Shown here piece by piece: positions 24,501 through 36,184 of a stretch of 64,000 nucleotides of DNA. How positions within the stretch are numbered: position 1 is the first letter of the stretch; every line of letters starts with the position of its first letter. The notes beneath the pieces are model-generated. The model saw only the letters and a program-made list of their open reading frames with translations, made no database searches and was not told the origin of the DNA. Position numbers and translations under genes: made by a program. Source of the DNA: Phlebopus portentosus (Eukaryota; Basidiomycota; Agaricomycetes; Boletales; Boletinellaceae); contig JAYXKI010000010.1 of NCBI GenBank assembly GCA_037892935.1, forward strand, positions 310,001 to 374,000, written 5' to 3'.

Positions 24501-25038
24501 GAAAGGAGAGCGAAACACACTGGAAACGTTCTCCTCAAGCACGTCGTTCCTCTTCAGTGCGTTGTACAATATCTGCTGCGAATGCTCGTCCACGACCAGC
24601 GCTTTCCATCGCTGCGGCGGCTCGGGTTGGACGGAGCGGATTGCCTCGAGGAACTCTGTTCATTGTCATATCATAATATTATATGATGTCGTATATTCGT
24701 TGACATTTCGTTGCGTTGCGTTTCGTTGTGTTGAGAGTCGAAGTAGTATGACATGACAATAGCACCGTCGTTGTACGTCGTTCGTTCACGTCCGCAGTTG
24801 GCACGACGGTTAGAGGACATCGCCAACATAAATGACACGCAGAAGAAGTAAGCCAGCAAGCCAGCAGCCAGGTCCAATCAAGGTCAATGACGTTCCCATC
24901 CGCACCAGGACCAACGAATTAACATCGTCCAATGGATCATATCACAACCATAATCGTTTAACATAAATCAGCACACCGACGAAGAGAGAGAATCAAAGAG
25001 AACGCACTTTCGCGAACAAGAGCCAACAACGATGTCAT
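21566..25038 (-). CDS. SEC1: Sec1/Munc18 (SM) family protein for exocytosis
   Basis: The minus strand starts [10 protein letters not shown] (ATG at 25038) and continues [154 protein letters not shown] and [14 protein letters not shown], and ends KKKRRFFKF. These are hallmark blocks of Sec1-type SM proteins, which clasp SNARE bundles at the plasma membrane and promote vesicle fusion. About ten introns. Last exon 22,033-21,566 region. One junction, at 23,420-23,470, is unresolved: the frame before it (FERIGD) and after it ([12 protein letters not shown]) differ and no ordinary intron sits between them. A 60-nt GTTCGT-TAG intron would restore the frame only by removing about 16 plausible coding residues. 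Confidence 0.88.
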
Positions 25039-25535
25039 CTCCCAGATAAAACAGACTCAGAGGTGGAGGTAACAGAGAACGTGTAGAGTAAGGGGAAGGT
25101 GGCAGTCAAGAATTAAAATGGTTGTGCTGTTAGCAACTGCACGGCGCACGGTTACAGTAAGTGCCTGTATCACCGTATGTAACAGATCCCGCGCGGCTAA
25201 GCTAAACGAGACGCGACTCGGTCGACCTCCTCGATCCTCAATCCACAGAGAGAGAAAAACCTCAGAAAAAACTTTCTTAATATCGGTTTTGCAAGGCTCA
25301 AACATACACATACACCGTATTATTGGCCTCACTATATGTATATCTTGCTTGCCGACGTCAAAATCTGGCCAATGATCTGATCATCACCACCATCATGCGC
25401 CCGACTATGATGTATCAAATAGTCAAAATAACTTATCCTCGAAATTGCCTTCAGGGATGCTTCAAATAGGATCGAAGATGTCGTGGTCGTGGAGATAGTG
25501 CTAGTGCTCTCTTCATCCCATCAGTTTCTGAGGAA
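25039..25535. other. Divergent promoter, SEC1 and B2
   Basis: About 500 bases between two start codons facing away from each other. Nothing else recognised. Confidence 0.4.
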
Positions 25536-27084
25536 ATGACACCGTTTACTGTCTCGGTTTCGTGCTACCTTCAGCGTCGACGCGGAGCGTCATCGCTAGC
25601 CCAATTCCTCTTGTATATTCTTTCCACTTTCCAGTTCTTTGTACTCGATCGTGCTGCCGAAATATTCGTTGATGACAATGCTAGCTCCGTCATCTATTCA
25701 CCGAGCGATTCATGGCAGGAAGGCAACGGATGCAGCACTTGCTCGCTATCGCCTGATGCAGGGAGTACGTTCGGGGGTACATGGCATGACACTACGTTCT
25801 TAACAGACGGGAGTACTCGCACGATGAATCTGGCATTTACTGGTGCGTGATCCTCGAATTTCTTTTAGTGATATTGACCGAGGCGAGGTCCCTACTTACA
25901 CGTACTATTTTCATAAAGGCGTAGCTATTTCAGCATATTTCATCGTTCCAGACCGGCCCCAAGGAATTGCATCTGTCGATACATCCTTGATCTTTTCCCT
26001 TGATGGAGTGCAAGTTAGCTCGTATAATCACACCCCATCAGGATCCTCTGATTTCCTGTACAATCAAAGTTTGTTTTCGACGAGTGGTCTGATTAGCAGC
26101 GAACATACGCTGGAAGTGCGTGCGTCTGCAGACGCTGATGGTGGGTCAACTTCGGTGCTGTTTGACTATTTTGTTTACACGTAAGTCCTGTAGTGTATTT
26201 CTGCGAGAAAGAATGATTAACGCATGTCTGCTCAGGACTGAAGATAACTCATCGACCGCGACCGTGTCCACGACCTCACCATCACCTTCGGAATCATCAA
26301 TCACCGCTCCATCTTCACCATCATCATCTCGTAGCAATGTTGGAGTGATAGTTGGTGGGGTCGTCGGAGGCGTTATGGGATCACTATCTCTTTTGGCTCT
26401 TGTTCTCTTCTTGCGAAGGAAGTTGAGAAAATCTCGTGCTCCGCTGGCTCCTGAAACGAATGACTCTCTGAGACCAATAAAGCTCTCTGGATTATCTTTT
26501 CCTGGGCGCTCATGGAGATCTCTCCTTCCATCAAGACGGAATTCCTCCCTGCTGACTCCTGACCCGGTTATTTTTAGGTGCGTCAAGGTTTTCGTTCATC
26601 TCGTTGCTCGCTGATGAGATAATTTACGTGAATAATTTAGCGAAGCAAACACTGACTCCTGGAGAAGCACTCAAACTGACAGGAACAGCGGGAAACACAA
26701 CGAGAAAAGTCGCCCTCCTCCTCGTGTGAGTGTTCTGCTGAGTGCCATGGCCTTCCATCCTTTCTTCGTGTAATATTGTATTCGCTAAATACGGTCTAAT
26801 AGGATGACCTCTGCGACGTTCCAGTCATTCCTCGGGGCGACAGACACGGATTGTCTCTGAACGTGGACAACCCCGCACAGGACCAGAACCTACCAGGCAA
26901 CGATGGATCGAGCCCCGGCACTGCGACTATTCTAACCCGAGTGGCGCAGCTTCAGGCAGCTGTGATCTCGTTGCAGGAACAACAGATGCATGGTTTCAGA
27001 CGTGCTGGTGAACAAGACGTTGCAAACTTCAGTCCGGGTATCGACAGCGAGATGGCACCGCCAGAGTACTCAAGATCACAGTGA
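25536..27084 (+). CDS. Single-pass membrane protein with WxxGNGC ectodomain, intact copy B2
   Basis: Five exons (25536-25842, 25883-26180, 26236-26577, 26641-26725, 26803-27084) keep frame and give 437 residues. An N-terminal hydrophobic stretch (about 20-37) is a likely signal or anchor. The ectodomain reads WQEGNGCSTCSLSPDAGS, GTWHDTTF, ISAYFIVPDRPQGIASVD, LIFSLDG and HTLEVRAS...LFDYFVYT, a beta-rich pattern widespread in Agaricomycete surface proteins. A Ser/Thr/Pro stalk leads to one span (about 236-258, VGVIVGGVVGGVMG and on) followed by a basic stop-transfer RRKLRKSR and a cytoplasmic tail with a short coil (LTRVAQLQAAVISLQEQ). Function unknown; the build resembles Mid2-like sensors or adhesins, which is inference only. 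The DUF6533 gene A2 follows 410 bases downstream. Confidence 0.75.
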
Positions 27085-27493
27085 GAAGTATAAGTCGAGT
27101 GGGATTGATTAAGTGTATGTGATAGGTCTTCAGTTGGGTTTTATGGATTTGGGAAAAGATCTACGTTACTTAGCCTTCTTGGTTGGCGTGTAGTACGTGT
27201 TCGTATGGCGCGTAGTTACTATGATTCACTGATGCGCAGTGCCCTCGCGTTGATTGTGCGTCCTGTCGGCTGCTACAAGTCTATGGGACGCTCAAAAATA
27301 GTAGGACAAGGCCTTTTTTTTGTCATTGATTATTTCGTCTCGTCACGTCTGTACGATACACACAGCTCGTATCAGCGCCGATATCACCTTGCCAACAATG
27401 TTGATGGCGCATTGGCATAAATATTGGGCGCATCGCCCTAAATGCTCGTTCTCAAACTCTCCTTTCACAGCTCTTCGTGCAGTACGCTGAACA

Positions 27494-29149
27494 ATGTACG
27501 GTCTTAGGGAATCATCGACAATAGCGGCTACTATTGCATCATTGTACTCGCGAGGTACACTACGTCTTTTCTCGCTGTCGAGCATGCTAAACAAATTCGG
27601 CCAGTAATAATTCTAACCATATTCATATATAACTACGGTATGTCTCAAAGCCTGGTCGAACTCTGCGCTGAAGTTGTAGATTCTTGGACGACAGTCCTAA
27701 GTATTGCAGACGAGGTAAATGCAATTCGCGTGCCTGTGGTTGAACAAAGTATTCCGTTCTGAACTCTGTAAATATAAGATTACGTATATATGGGTACGTC
27801 TTGTACGTATTCTTAGACCTTTCATGGTATTTACTGAGGAGATACCAAAGCTGAAGCCATTCAGTTTCGGTTCCCTATTCTATATAATCGGAAGATACCT
27901 GGCACTGGGTTCGCTCATGTACGTATTTCCTAAATAAATACTATTTCTTTGAGATTTTCACGCTTCCTTAGATTCACTTACAGCAGAAGTATGAGTCCCA
28001 CTATCCGGTGAAGATTTTCCGATTCTAACGCTCTATGCCTTAACAGTCGGATTTCTGAGTCTCGTCTCACCTTTTTGCTACGAGGAGGTTGAATTTCCGG
28101 GGACTTGCAGAGACTTGGCGAATCCTTTGATTCTGAACGATTTGTAAGTTCCCTGGAATAGTCAACTTCATATACGCTCACTAGTGACAGTTATGTACAA
28201 GGTTTGTCACGGAAGCGTATTTCTGCAGTTGATCCGTGTGCCTAGTCCTACTCCAGGAAAGCACTTTCCATATACCGGTTTGCTTTACACAGGCGCCATC
28301 GATGCGACGTGTGCAATGAGTTGAGTAGAGTCATCGTTGCTTTCCAAACCACTAATGCGCATTTCAGTACTCATTCAAATGAGAACATACGTACTCTATG
28401 AGAAGAACAAGATGACCATGATCTTATTCTCTGCCCTCAACGCTATTGCACTAGTCTTCTTTGTCGTGGAAGTGACTGTGTTGTCATGTATGTTTACTCG
28501 TTATGCTTGCGTCAGTAGCATGACTAACTAATGTTCCAGTACCCAAATACGTTAACAATATCGAGACATTGACTGCTGCTAGCGAAATCGGTCTGCACTT
28601 CACGTATTACTCGCCGCTGTTCTGGGCGCCATTTCTGCTCAATGAAGTGGTAACATTCTTGATGGTCTTCTTTAAGTTTATAAAGGTCAGGTGGAGCTCT
28701 AAAGGTACCATCTCGTCTGGGTCCAACATGACATTGTATAACGTTGTGATACGGGACAATATGATCTATTTCTTTGTGTAAGTACCACCCTCGCAATCGA
28801 GAATGTGCAATTCATTGCAACTTACATACTGTAATAGAATCTTCCTCGTATATCTCTCTGGATTCGTCTTGTTTATTAATCCTGGAATCGTGAGTGAATT
28901 CATGTCTATGCACTTTTGTTCCTCGATCCATCTTCGCCTTGTCTGCAGCAACAAACATTTGACGGTACACATATGCTTGCATCAATCGCAGTCTCCGGGA
29001 TTCTGGCGCCCAACTTGCTGCTCATGCTGAAGAAGGGGTATTATAAGCAGGAGCAGGACGCAAAACCCGCAACTGGCATTTCTACCTTTCATGCGACAGT
29101 ATGTCATGGAATTGAAACACACATTGCCGTGAGCTCGTTCGTTGGATAG
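27494..29149 (+). CDS. DUF6533 multi-pass membrane protein, copy A2
   Basis: ATG at 27494 (MYGLRESSTIAATIASLYSR) is followed by exons VIILTIFIYNY, VLSIADE, ITYIW and LKPFSFGSLFYIIGRYLALG, matching A1 and A3 exon by exon. Later exons give LIQMRTYVLYEKNKMTMILF, YYSPLFWAPFLLNEVVTF, RDNMIYFFV, IFLVYLSGFVLFINPGI and HMLASIAVSGILAPNLLLML, with stop at 29149. At least five hydrophobic segments are visible, in line with a multi-span protein. The start was chosen because it alone keeps frame into the conserved YNY exon. The stretch 27,930-28,320 could not be spliced with certainty, so a lesion there cannot be excluded. Function of the family is unknown. Confidence 0.6.
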
Positions 29150-30057
29150 CTGTGTAAATTTTTTCCTCAGCTACATTTGTTCAGGATCAAGATGGATAGC
29201 TGCACACAGATTTTTGCGATGCGGGAGTTTCAGCCTCGCTGGCCATCTATCTTTTGATCTGATATCGCCACTCTTTTGCATGTGTATTTATGAGTGATGT
29301 CGATCCTGCGAGCGCTCGCTCGCTCGAAATAGAAATCTGAGCTCGGCAAAAGTGTACAGTCAAAAATAAGGCAACCCTTGTATCGTATTTCATAAGGTCG
29401 GGCGTCACGGCGCCGCGTGAGTACACGCTTGATAGTCTCTGAAAAAATACAAGAGATCTGGGTTCAAATGCGGAGATTCAAAGGGTCGGCGAGAGAACGC
29501 TGCCCCAATTGGGCCGAACTGGCTGATGTTGGAGCTGTGTGCAATGTGCAGTGCTCACGCAATCCTCCGGTCTGTCTGCCAGAATCACAACATGCTGAAG
29601 CTGCGGTCAGCGAGTCCATATGGACTTCAAGACGAACAGATGGATGATTTCCCGACTCTTCTTGAGCGCAAAACCGATTCAACGGTGACTCGTGTGGTGG
29701 AAAGAGATCGCGGTGTGGTGCGGCGCGGCGCGGATGTACAGTAAGCATGATGGCTTATGATCATCTGAGCGCGATGCTCGGGTATTTTCTTGTGTGATAA
29801 TTTCGTGATTAGTCTGATGTTTTAGTGGAAAAATGGAAGCGATTTCAGTCGCTAAGCAAAATACGGATCTGCTTCGAAGATGTATTGGTTGCGTTTATGG
29901 GCATACGTAACACCGCCCTTCCTTGTCCGGATTCGCTATATATAAAGAGGTGCATTTGCACCTTCCAGGAGTCTTTCGAGTCCTCCTTTCATCCGGAGGG
30001 TACATCTCCACTTGAAGGTCGTTGGCGGGAAAGGAGGTGAACGTGACTGTCACTATT
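29150..30057. other. Intergenic region upstream of the carboxypeptidase gene
   Basis: No gene seen. It contains a short GCTCGCTCGCTCG microsatellite near 29,310. A TTCAAAT at 29,463 resembles a tRNA T-loop but has no matching cloverleaf. Confidence 0.4.
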
Positions 30058-33000
30058 ATGATGTTACGTGTTGCTCTATTGGCCGTCACGAGCCTCGTCG
30101 CGTCTGTTTCTGTTTACGCGCAAGACAACAGCTCAGACTCGGATTTGCCAAGCTCATTCCCTCATGATTACCCTGGCAAACCAAGCGGTGACTTCAGTCC
30201 AGAGTGGCAAGACTGTGAGTTTTGGCCATCTTTCTCCAAAATAGATGGTTGTATCATGATGCTGACCGGATTCTGTAATGTGCTTCATCGGACTTCTTAG
30301 ATTTTCTCGTGAAGGATCCGTTACCAAATGTAACGTTCCCCCTGAACCGCAACTTCGCAGGAAACATCCCCGTGAACCGCGCGAACCACCCAAATGATAC
30401 ACTTTTCTTCTGGGCATTCGAAAGTCAAAATGGGTCGCTCACTTCGGACGCAGGAGACCGCGCTGATGTACCGTGGGCCATTTGGCTAAACGGAGGGTGG
30501 GTCCATCTGTTCTGCTCTGTTGTATCAGACTTCCTGAACTCTCGCTTGTTTTATGTAGACCGGGAGCATCTAGCTTATTAGGTCTCCTAGAAGAGCTGGG
30601 ACCGTTACTAGTCACAGAAACTGGTGGCCTCAAGCCAAATGAATTCAGCTGGGATAAGCTCGTTGATTATGTTTGGATTGACCAGCCTGTGTACGTCCTC
30701 TCTCGTCCTGGATTATGGAATTATGTTCGTTGACAGTCTTTCGGGTAAACAGCGGAGTTGGGTTTGCAACGGCGGACAGTTCGGGTTATGGTATGAAGAC
30801 ACCTTACATGCTTTGCATTTCGTAATTGATTTGGATTTATTGTAGTTGCGGACGAGGACCAAATGGGTGAAGACTTCGTGCGTCTGGTTTACTTGTTCCT
30901 GCCGGTCCCTCACTTTCTCTGATCATTTCTAAAATGGCAGCTTGGGTTCCTGAGCAATCTGGTCAAAGTTTTCCCAAGTCTTGCTACGCGGCCCCTTTTG
31001 TTGACTGGGGAGAGCTATGCCGGAACGTACATTGTGAGTCCGACCGATGAATTGTGTGACATTCCGTTGTGTTCATGAAGTTTGAACGCTAACATACATC
31101 AATATTACCTCAGCCGTATATTATGAAATCCATCTTTTCTGCCGAGAACCCGCCCGTTAACTTGTCAAAAGCCGCCATTGGGAATGGCGCTATTGGCACT
31201 ATATCTGAAACGCAACAGCTTACAGCGGTATGAACTTATTTCGCCTTCCGATTATTTGTACTTCGCCTAATTTAACGATCTGTTGCACTCGCCGATCGAA
31301 TTGTTCGTAGATGGCGATCATTGAGACCTACCCGCAACTAATCGGTTACGACACGGAGGTATACGAGTACTTCCGGGAACAGTAAGTCTTCCACTAGTCT
31401 GCGTGGAGATATTTTTAACCGATCTCAATGAACATGATAGATCACATCTTTGCGGCTATGACATCAACCTCACGTACCCACAGACAGGAGGCCACTTCCC
31501 AACGATCAACCTTAACTACACCACCGGATTTCCGATTGGCTTCAACTCCACCGACAACTCTCTCTCGCGTCTACATCCATTTCAGAGTTCAAGTTCGCGG
31601 CTCTCCCGCCCTCGCAACGGCCTGCTCGCACTTCAGGCTCATCGTTGCTTCCTCGAAGCTTGGTTGACACTTTGGTAGCAATAGACAGAGATGGTGTGCT
31701 CCCTGGTGTGCGATCCCAGGGTTACACTGGGATGTTGTCTCCTCGTATGTTGAGGGAGCGTGAAGAACGTAGAGAGGCTTGGTACGCTATGCGTGAAGGG
31801 CGGACCATGTCGAAGAGGGACTTGAGCGGCCGCGCGAACGGGACGATTGATCCCTGGTATGCGTGCTACGTGAGTGCAGAGGTCGAGGATTATGCGTTGA
31901 ACTTCTCCGTGCCTTGGAGTAGGTTTTTTTGCCAGTTCTAAAGTTCGATATATTTTACTGATGTACACCTTGTTGCTTTACTTGTCAGGTTGGGCCGCAC
32001 CCGAGACGATTGACGAGGTGACAAACGCGTATGCACCCTTTAACGTAAGTTTACACCCTTGCTCTATCACTGTCAGTCGCCTGGGAAAATTTTACGGACT
32101 ACGGGTGAATATATAGCCATACAATATTCCAGATGCTCGCAAACCGCCTCCCAATATCGACCCAACTCCTTTCCTGAATGGTCAGTATTTCCATATTTCT
32201 TCATTAAGCTGCAGATCGGGCACGTAACTTATCTCCTCGTTCTTCAGACCCTGCGACGCGTGCAGCGCTGCATGCCCCAACCAGCAAAAATTGGTCGCTA
32301 GTTATTGATTACCCGTTCAATAATACACTTGACTTCCGTGAGTAATGTCGGGAAGAATACCCTGAGGTGATCATTCGGACTGATCAACTCTGATGTCTAC
32401 GTAGCCCCGGAGATTTTGAATCCGTTTGGTGATCCTAGTTCGTCCTTTATTTTTCCTCACTACCACTTACTAATTTCCCCGTCCAGGTCTTCCGTAAGTG
32501 ATTCTTCTATCCCAGGAAATGGCCTCTTGATTCCAGACTTTCCTTTGAAGACCATCAACGTTCTTTGACGAATTATTGGCCAACGCGTCGGCGGCTAACG
32601 TACCCGTTGTGATCTATAACGGAAACGATGATTCGGTCGTACACCATTTCACCAACGAAAGTATGTCATCGTTTATTCCATTTAGCAAGATTTCGACTGA
32701 TGAACTCGTCGTCTCATTCACTATGCAGTTGTCATTCAGGTATGGATCTTGCAGTTCTATCTTCATAACTGGCATGCCGTCGCTAACGATTCCCATTTGG
32801 ATAATAGAATACGACTTTCGGGGGTATCCAAGGCTTCACGAAGAGGCCATCTACTCCGCTCCTAGACGATGATGGGAGCTTCCTTGGTGTCGTCCATCAG
32901 GAGCGGGGACTGATTTATACCATCATTGCCCATTCGGGTCACGAAGTACCGGAGTATGCTCCAAGGGCTGTGCGTATTACATTCCTACAGATAAAAACCT

Positions 33001-33309
33001 CATAATAACGAGTACTTATTCAATCAGGCACTCGTCCTCTTCAGAGACTTCATTCTCGGCTCGAAGGATACAGGTCTTGTAAAAGCAGACGGAAGCGTCG
33101 TCGGTGGAGAAGATCCTTCCTTGTTCGTCGGTGACACGGGCGCGCTTCCGGGTCAGGCGAGCATTCTGTACGGAAGCGGAACAGCCACGTCGGTTTACAC
33201 TGCCCCGTCTGCAAGCATCGCATCGTGGGACGGCTTCTTATCAGGCGTTGCAGCCGCAAAGACTTCAGAGGTGACGCAGACGCCGAAGCCCACCGTATCT
33301 AACGCATGA
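30058..33309 (+). CDS. Secreted serine carboxypeptidase (peptidase S10)
   Basis: ATG at 30058 begins a signal peptide (MMLRVALLAVTSLVASVSVYA). Later exons read FLVKDPLPNVTFPLNRNFAG, VPWAIWLNGG then PGASSLLGLLEELGP (oxyanion hole), GVGFATAD, nucleophile motif LLTGESYAGTY near 31,008, PYIMKSIF, HLCGYDINLTYP, the acid in VVIYNGNDDSVVHHFTNE and the catalytic His in IIAHSGHEVPEYAPRAA. Order and motifs fit S10 carboxypeptidases, which trim C-terminal residues in vacuole or outside the cell. The enzyme is heavily split by short introns. Many Asn-X-Ser/Thr sites fit a secreted glycoprotein. Oddity: between FNSTDNSLSR and EFKFAALPPSQR (31,560-31,600) the frame shifts by two with only 17 bases of GT...AG to splice, too short for an intron; see findings. 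The part after the break (LVDTLVAIDRDG, NGTIDPWYACYVSAE) is clearly the same protein. Confidence 0.82.
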
Positions 33310-34111
33310 TCGAAACTTTAGCGTAAATGGACTATACAACGACAATAGGTTCAGACTGTTAGAGTTGTCAGAACTTGATTTACAGACTCAGACGTTATTT
33401 AACGACGTTACGTAGCATGTATAAGATTGTGACGTATAGTAGTAATTCGAGCCCAAATCCAATTTGAAAATGATCGCGACGGGTTTGCAATTGATCTTGT
33501 TCGTTTCCAGTACGTTTAGAACCAACAACTTATCATGAATTTGAGACAACCGTGGTCTTGATTAGTCTTCAAACTCAGTCACGATCACAACGCATGTCGG
33601 CAATTGGAAGCCAACTATCAATATCAAATTCTTTATATCTGCAATACTTGTTGAGTGACTTCCGCCGGAGCTGATCTGAAGTGGGTCCTGACGTATTACT
33701 TTCATCAAAATCATGATACCTGTTACAAGAGATGCAAAGAAGGGCCTATCCTTGCCCTTGATTCTCAGCCTTATGAGCCGGTACTTGAGAAATCCTCGAG
33801 GTCGGCAGGTCGCCACCCTGACGTTATTTTAAAATTGGCGCAGTACACTGGGTTCAAAAACAAACATTTATACACATATTTACTATCATCACAGATATTC
33901 ACGACTTCATGAGTGGGAATGAGAAGTAACCTAGGCGAGACGCTTGCGGGTTATCATTATGGATTCCGGAACAAGTCGACTTCAAAACTGATAATAATAA
34001 AAACGAGTCCTTCGATAATTTAAAACGGCGTAGGCCCGGTCTAATCATGGCGAAAATGCTCCTCATCCTGCTCGAAAATGACAGGCTGTAATATTAAAGT
34101 TTGTGGAGAAC
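33310..34111. other. Convergent 3' intergenic region
   Basis: AT-rich; no gene seen between the carboxypeptidase and copy A3, which point toward each other. Confidence 0.4.
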
Positions 34112-35759
34112 TCACCGATAGTTGCAAGTAGTACTGTCTGCTATGGTCGCGCGGAAAGTAGAAATGTTGGGCAAGGACTTAGCATCCTGCTTCCGAATAT
34201 AGTAGCTGTTCTTCAATTTCAGCAGAAGGTTCGGTGCAAGTACGCCTGAGATTGCAATGGAAGCGAGCATATGTGTCGCGGCGAACGTTTCCTGCACATC
34301 ATTGATCATTAGCGACAGAAAAGGTAACAAGACATGAAATGACAGACCATTAAGGGACTAATGAGGGATGGATTGAAGGTGGATGGAGAAAGGAAAAAAA
34401 ATATCGCGGAGATATATACAACAAAGATTCTATTACGAGATTAGTGGGAGAATCCTGTGCTCGGACGTGTGCTCAGACGAAGAAATCACTCACACAGAGA
34501 AATACAGCATATTGACTCGTATCAAGGTGTTGGTGAGGTCTAGGACATTTTCACTGCAAGATCTTCTCCTGCTCGTAATGAATTTGAAAAAGACCATCGA
34601 AAATGTCACCATTTTATCGACCAAGAATGATGCCCAGAATAGAGGCGAATAATTTATGAACCCATCAGAATTGGGTGTGTTTTGTTCTGAAGTATAGGTC
34701 CAATATGAAAGACGGACAGACGCCTTCACGCCTAATCTACTAGTGTCAATTCTGCAAAAAGTGTGCAGAAATTATGACAAACCTTGAATCAAGGTCATCT
34801 GAATAATGAAAAAAGCGATCGCTATAATATCGAGTACGATGAATGCACAAATTGCAGCTTTGCTTTTGTCATAGAGTGCGTAGGTCCTTACTAGTAATTG
34901 AAGCAAGACTAAAACACAAAATACGTGAGCATTAGACTTAGAAGTAAGAATAAGGCCAACCCACTGCACACTCGCCACAATAACCCCTGTGTAAATTAAA
35001 AGTTTGTATGGAAAAAATACTAATGACACGGCGATGAAGAATGTCAGATGCAGGAATTTTCATGTACGGACCATCTCTAATATTATGCCTAATGAGCGTT
35101 TTACTAAATGAGGCTTTCATGGAAGAAACCTCACTGTTCAGTGTCTAGTACTAATGACCCGCTTGAATTACCAGCGACTGATAACAAATAAAGTTGGAAG
35201 TGTGCTAATATAATAGAACGCGTAAGAAACTTCCAATTATAATGAAGTGACACATACTCTGACAGTGAGTATAACTAGGAGACGTTCAGCACTTGCGGAT
35301 TGAAATACGATGAGATGCTTACATGATCGTAATTTTCTGCGAGATATCTTCCGACTATGTAGAGTGCTGATCCAAAAGTGAAAGGTTTTAGCTTTATACG
35401 CGGAATCAGTGACATTCGTGCAGGCTGAAATAAGAAGAATACCTACCCATATCAATGTAATCTGAGAACATGAATATAGATCTAAGTAAGCCATCTTTAT
35501 TTCGGGTCTCTATTAGTATGAGAGATTACCTCGTCCCCGATGGTGAGAACTATGCGATTCGTAAACCCTTAGCCGTGAGTGTGTTATTTGTCGATTGAGG
35601 ACGCACTGAAATTATAGAAGAAAAAAGTCAAATTGGCCGCTACATGGCCATGTTAGCTTCATACATCATACAGAATGTAGTCTGCAACGAACCTCTCAGA
35701 TAGTTTAAAGCAATAGAACCATAGAGGCGCGAATTATCAGCTTCTGTGACTGCGACCAT
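34112..35759 (-). CDS. DUF6533 multi-pass membrane protein, copy A3
   Basis: Minus strand, ATG at 35759 (MVAVTEADNSRLYGSIALNY); exons then read ANLTFFFYNF, LTIGDE, ITLIW and LKPFTFGSALYIVGRYLAEN, using the same splice positions as A1 and A2. Later segments include LLVRTYALYDKSKAAICAF, YYSPLFWASFLVDKMVTF, NMLYFSV and HMLASIAISGVLAPNLLLKL, ending at 34112. The second intron-exon step uses GTTCGT as donor, as in A1. No B-type gene lies next to it, so this copy travelled alone or lost its partner. Function unknown. Confidence 0.6.
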
Positions 35760-36184
35760 TTGATCCCGAGAATCGAATGAATGAGAGAGTTCCGGAGAAA
35801 GGACACGACGAGCCAAATGGACCGTGTTTCTGTTCTTATTTACCAGAAGTCAACCGGCCTCTCAATATAATGGAGAGAAGATGATCAATAGATTGAAACG
35901 GCGTCAGTCTTCATTCGTGATTTCCCATGTCGAAGAAGAGCATTACGCATGATTCGAAGCTGCGACGATAGACACAGATGTGCGAGAGTCGCTGTTGTCC
36001 GAAGTACTCCGCATACGATGATTTGGAAATAAAAGTACTAGATTCTTTATTACGAACTCGAGCACAAATCTCGTTTTGTTCAAGTCTAGTCCTTACTAAC
36101 AGTACGACCAAATCATGGTTCACCAATATCCTCGTTCCATTCCTATAGATAAGATCATTGGCCTGATGAACACACATCATAGCC

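Larger units (their letters stand above)
25536..29149 (+). repeat. Right arm of inverted B-A gene-pair duplication
   Basis: B2 then A2, 410 bases apart, mirrors the minus-strand B1-A1 arm at 16,516-20,004. SEC1 (21.6-25.0 kb) lies in the loop between the arms. Confidence 0.7.

Noticed and set aside
27343..27594. 83-codon minus-strand frame between B2 and A2
   Set aside because: It overlaps the spliced N-terminal exons of A2, which match A1 and A3. Its sequence has no family motif.
29440..29490. GGGTTCAAAT resembling a tRNA T-loop
   Set aside because: Flanking bases do not form the T stem or a cloverleaf.
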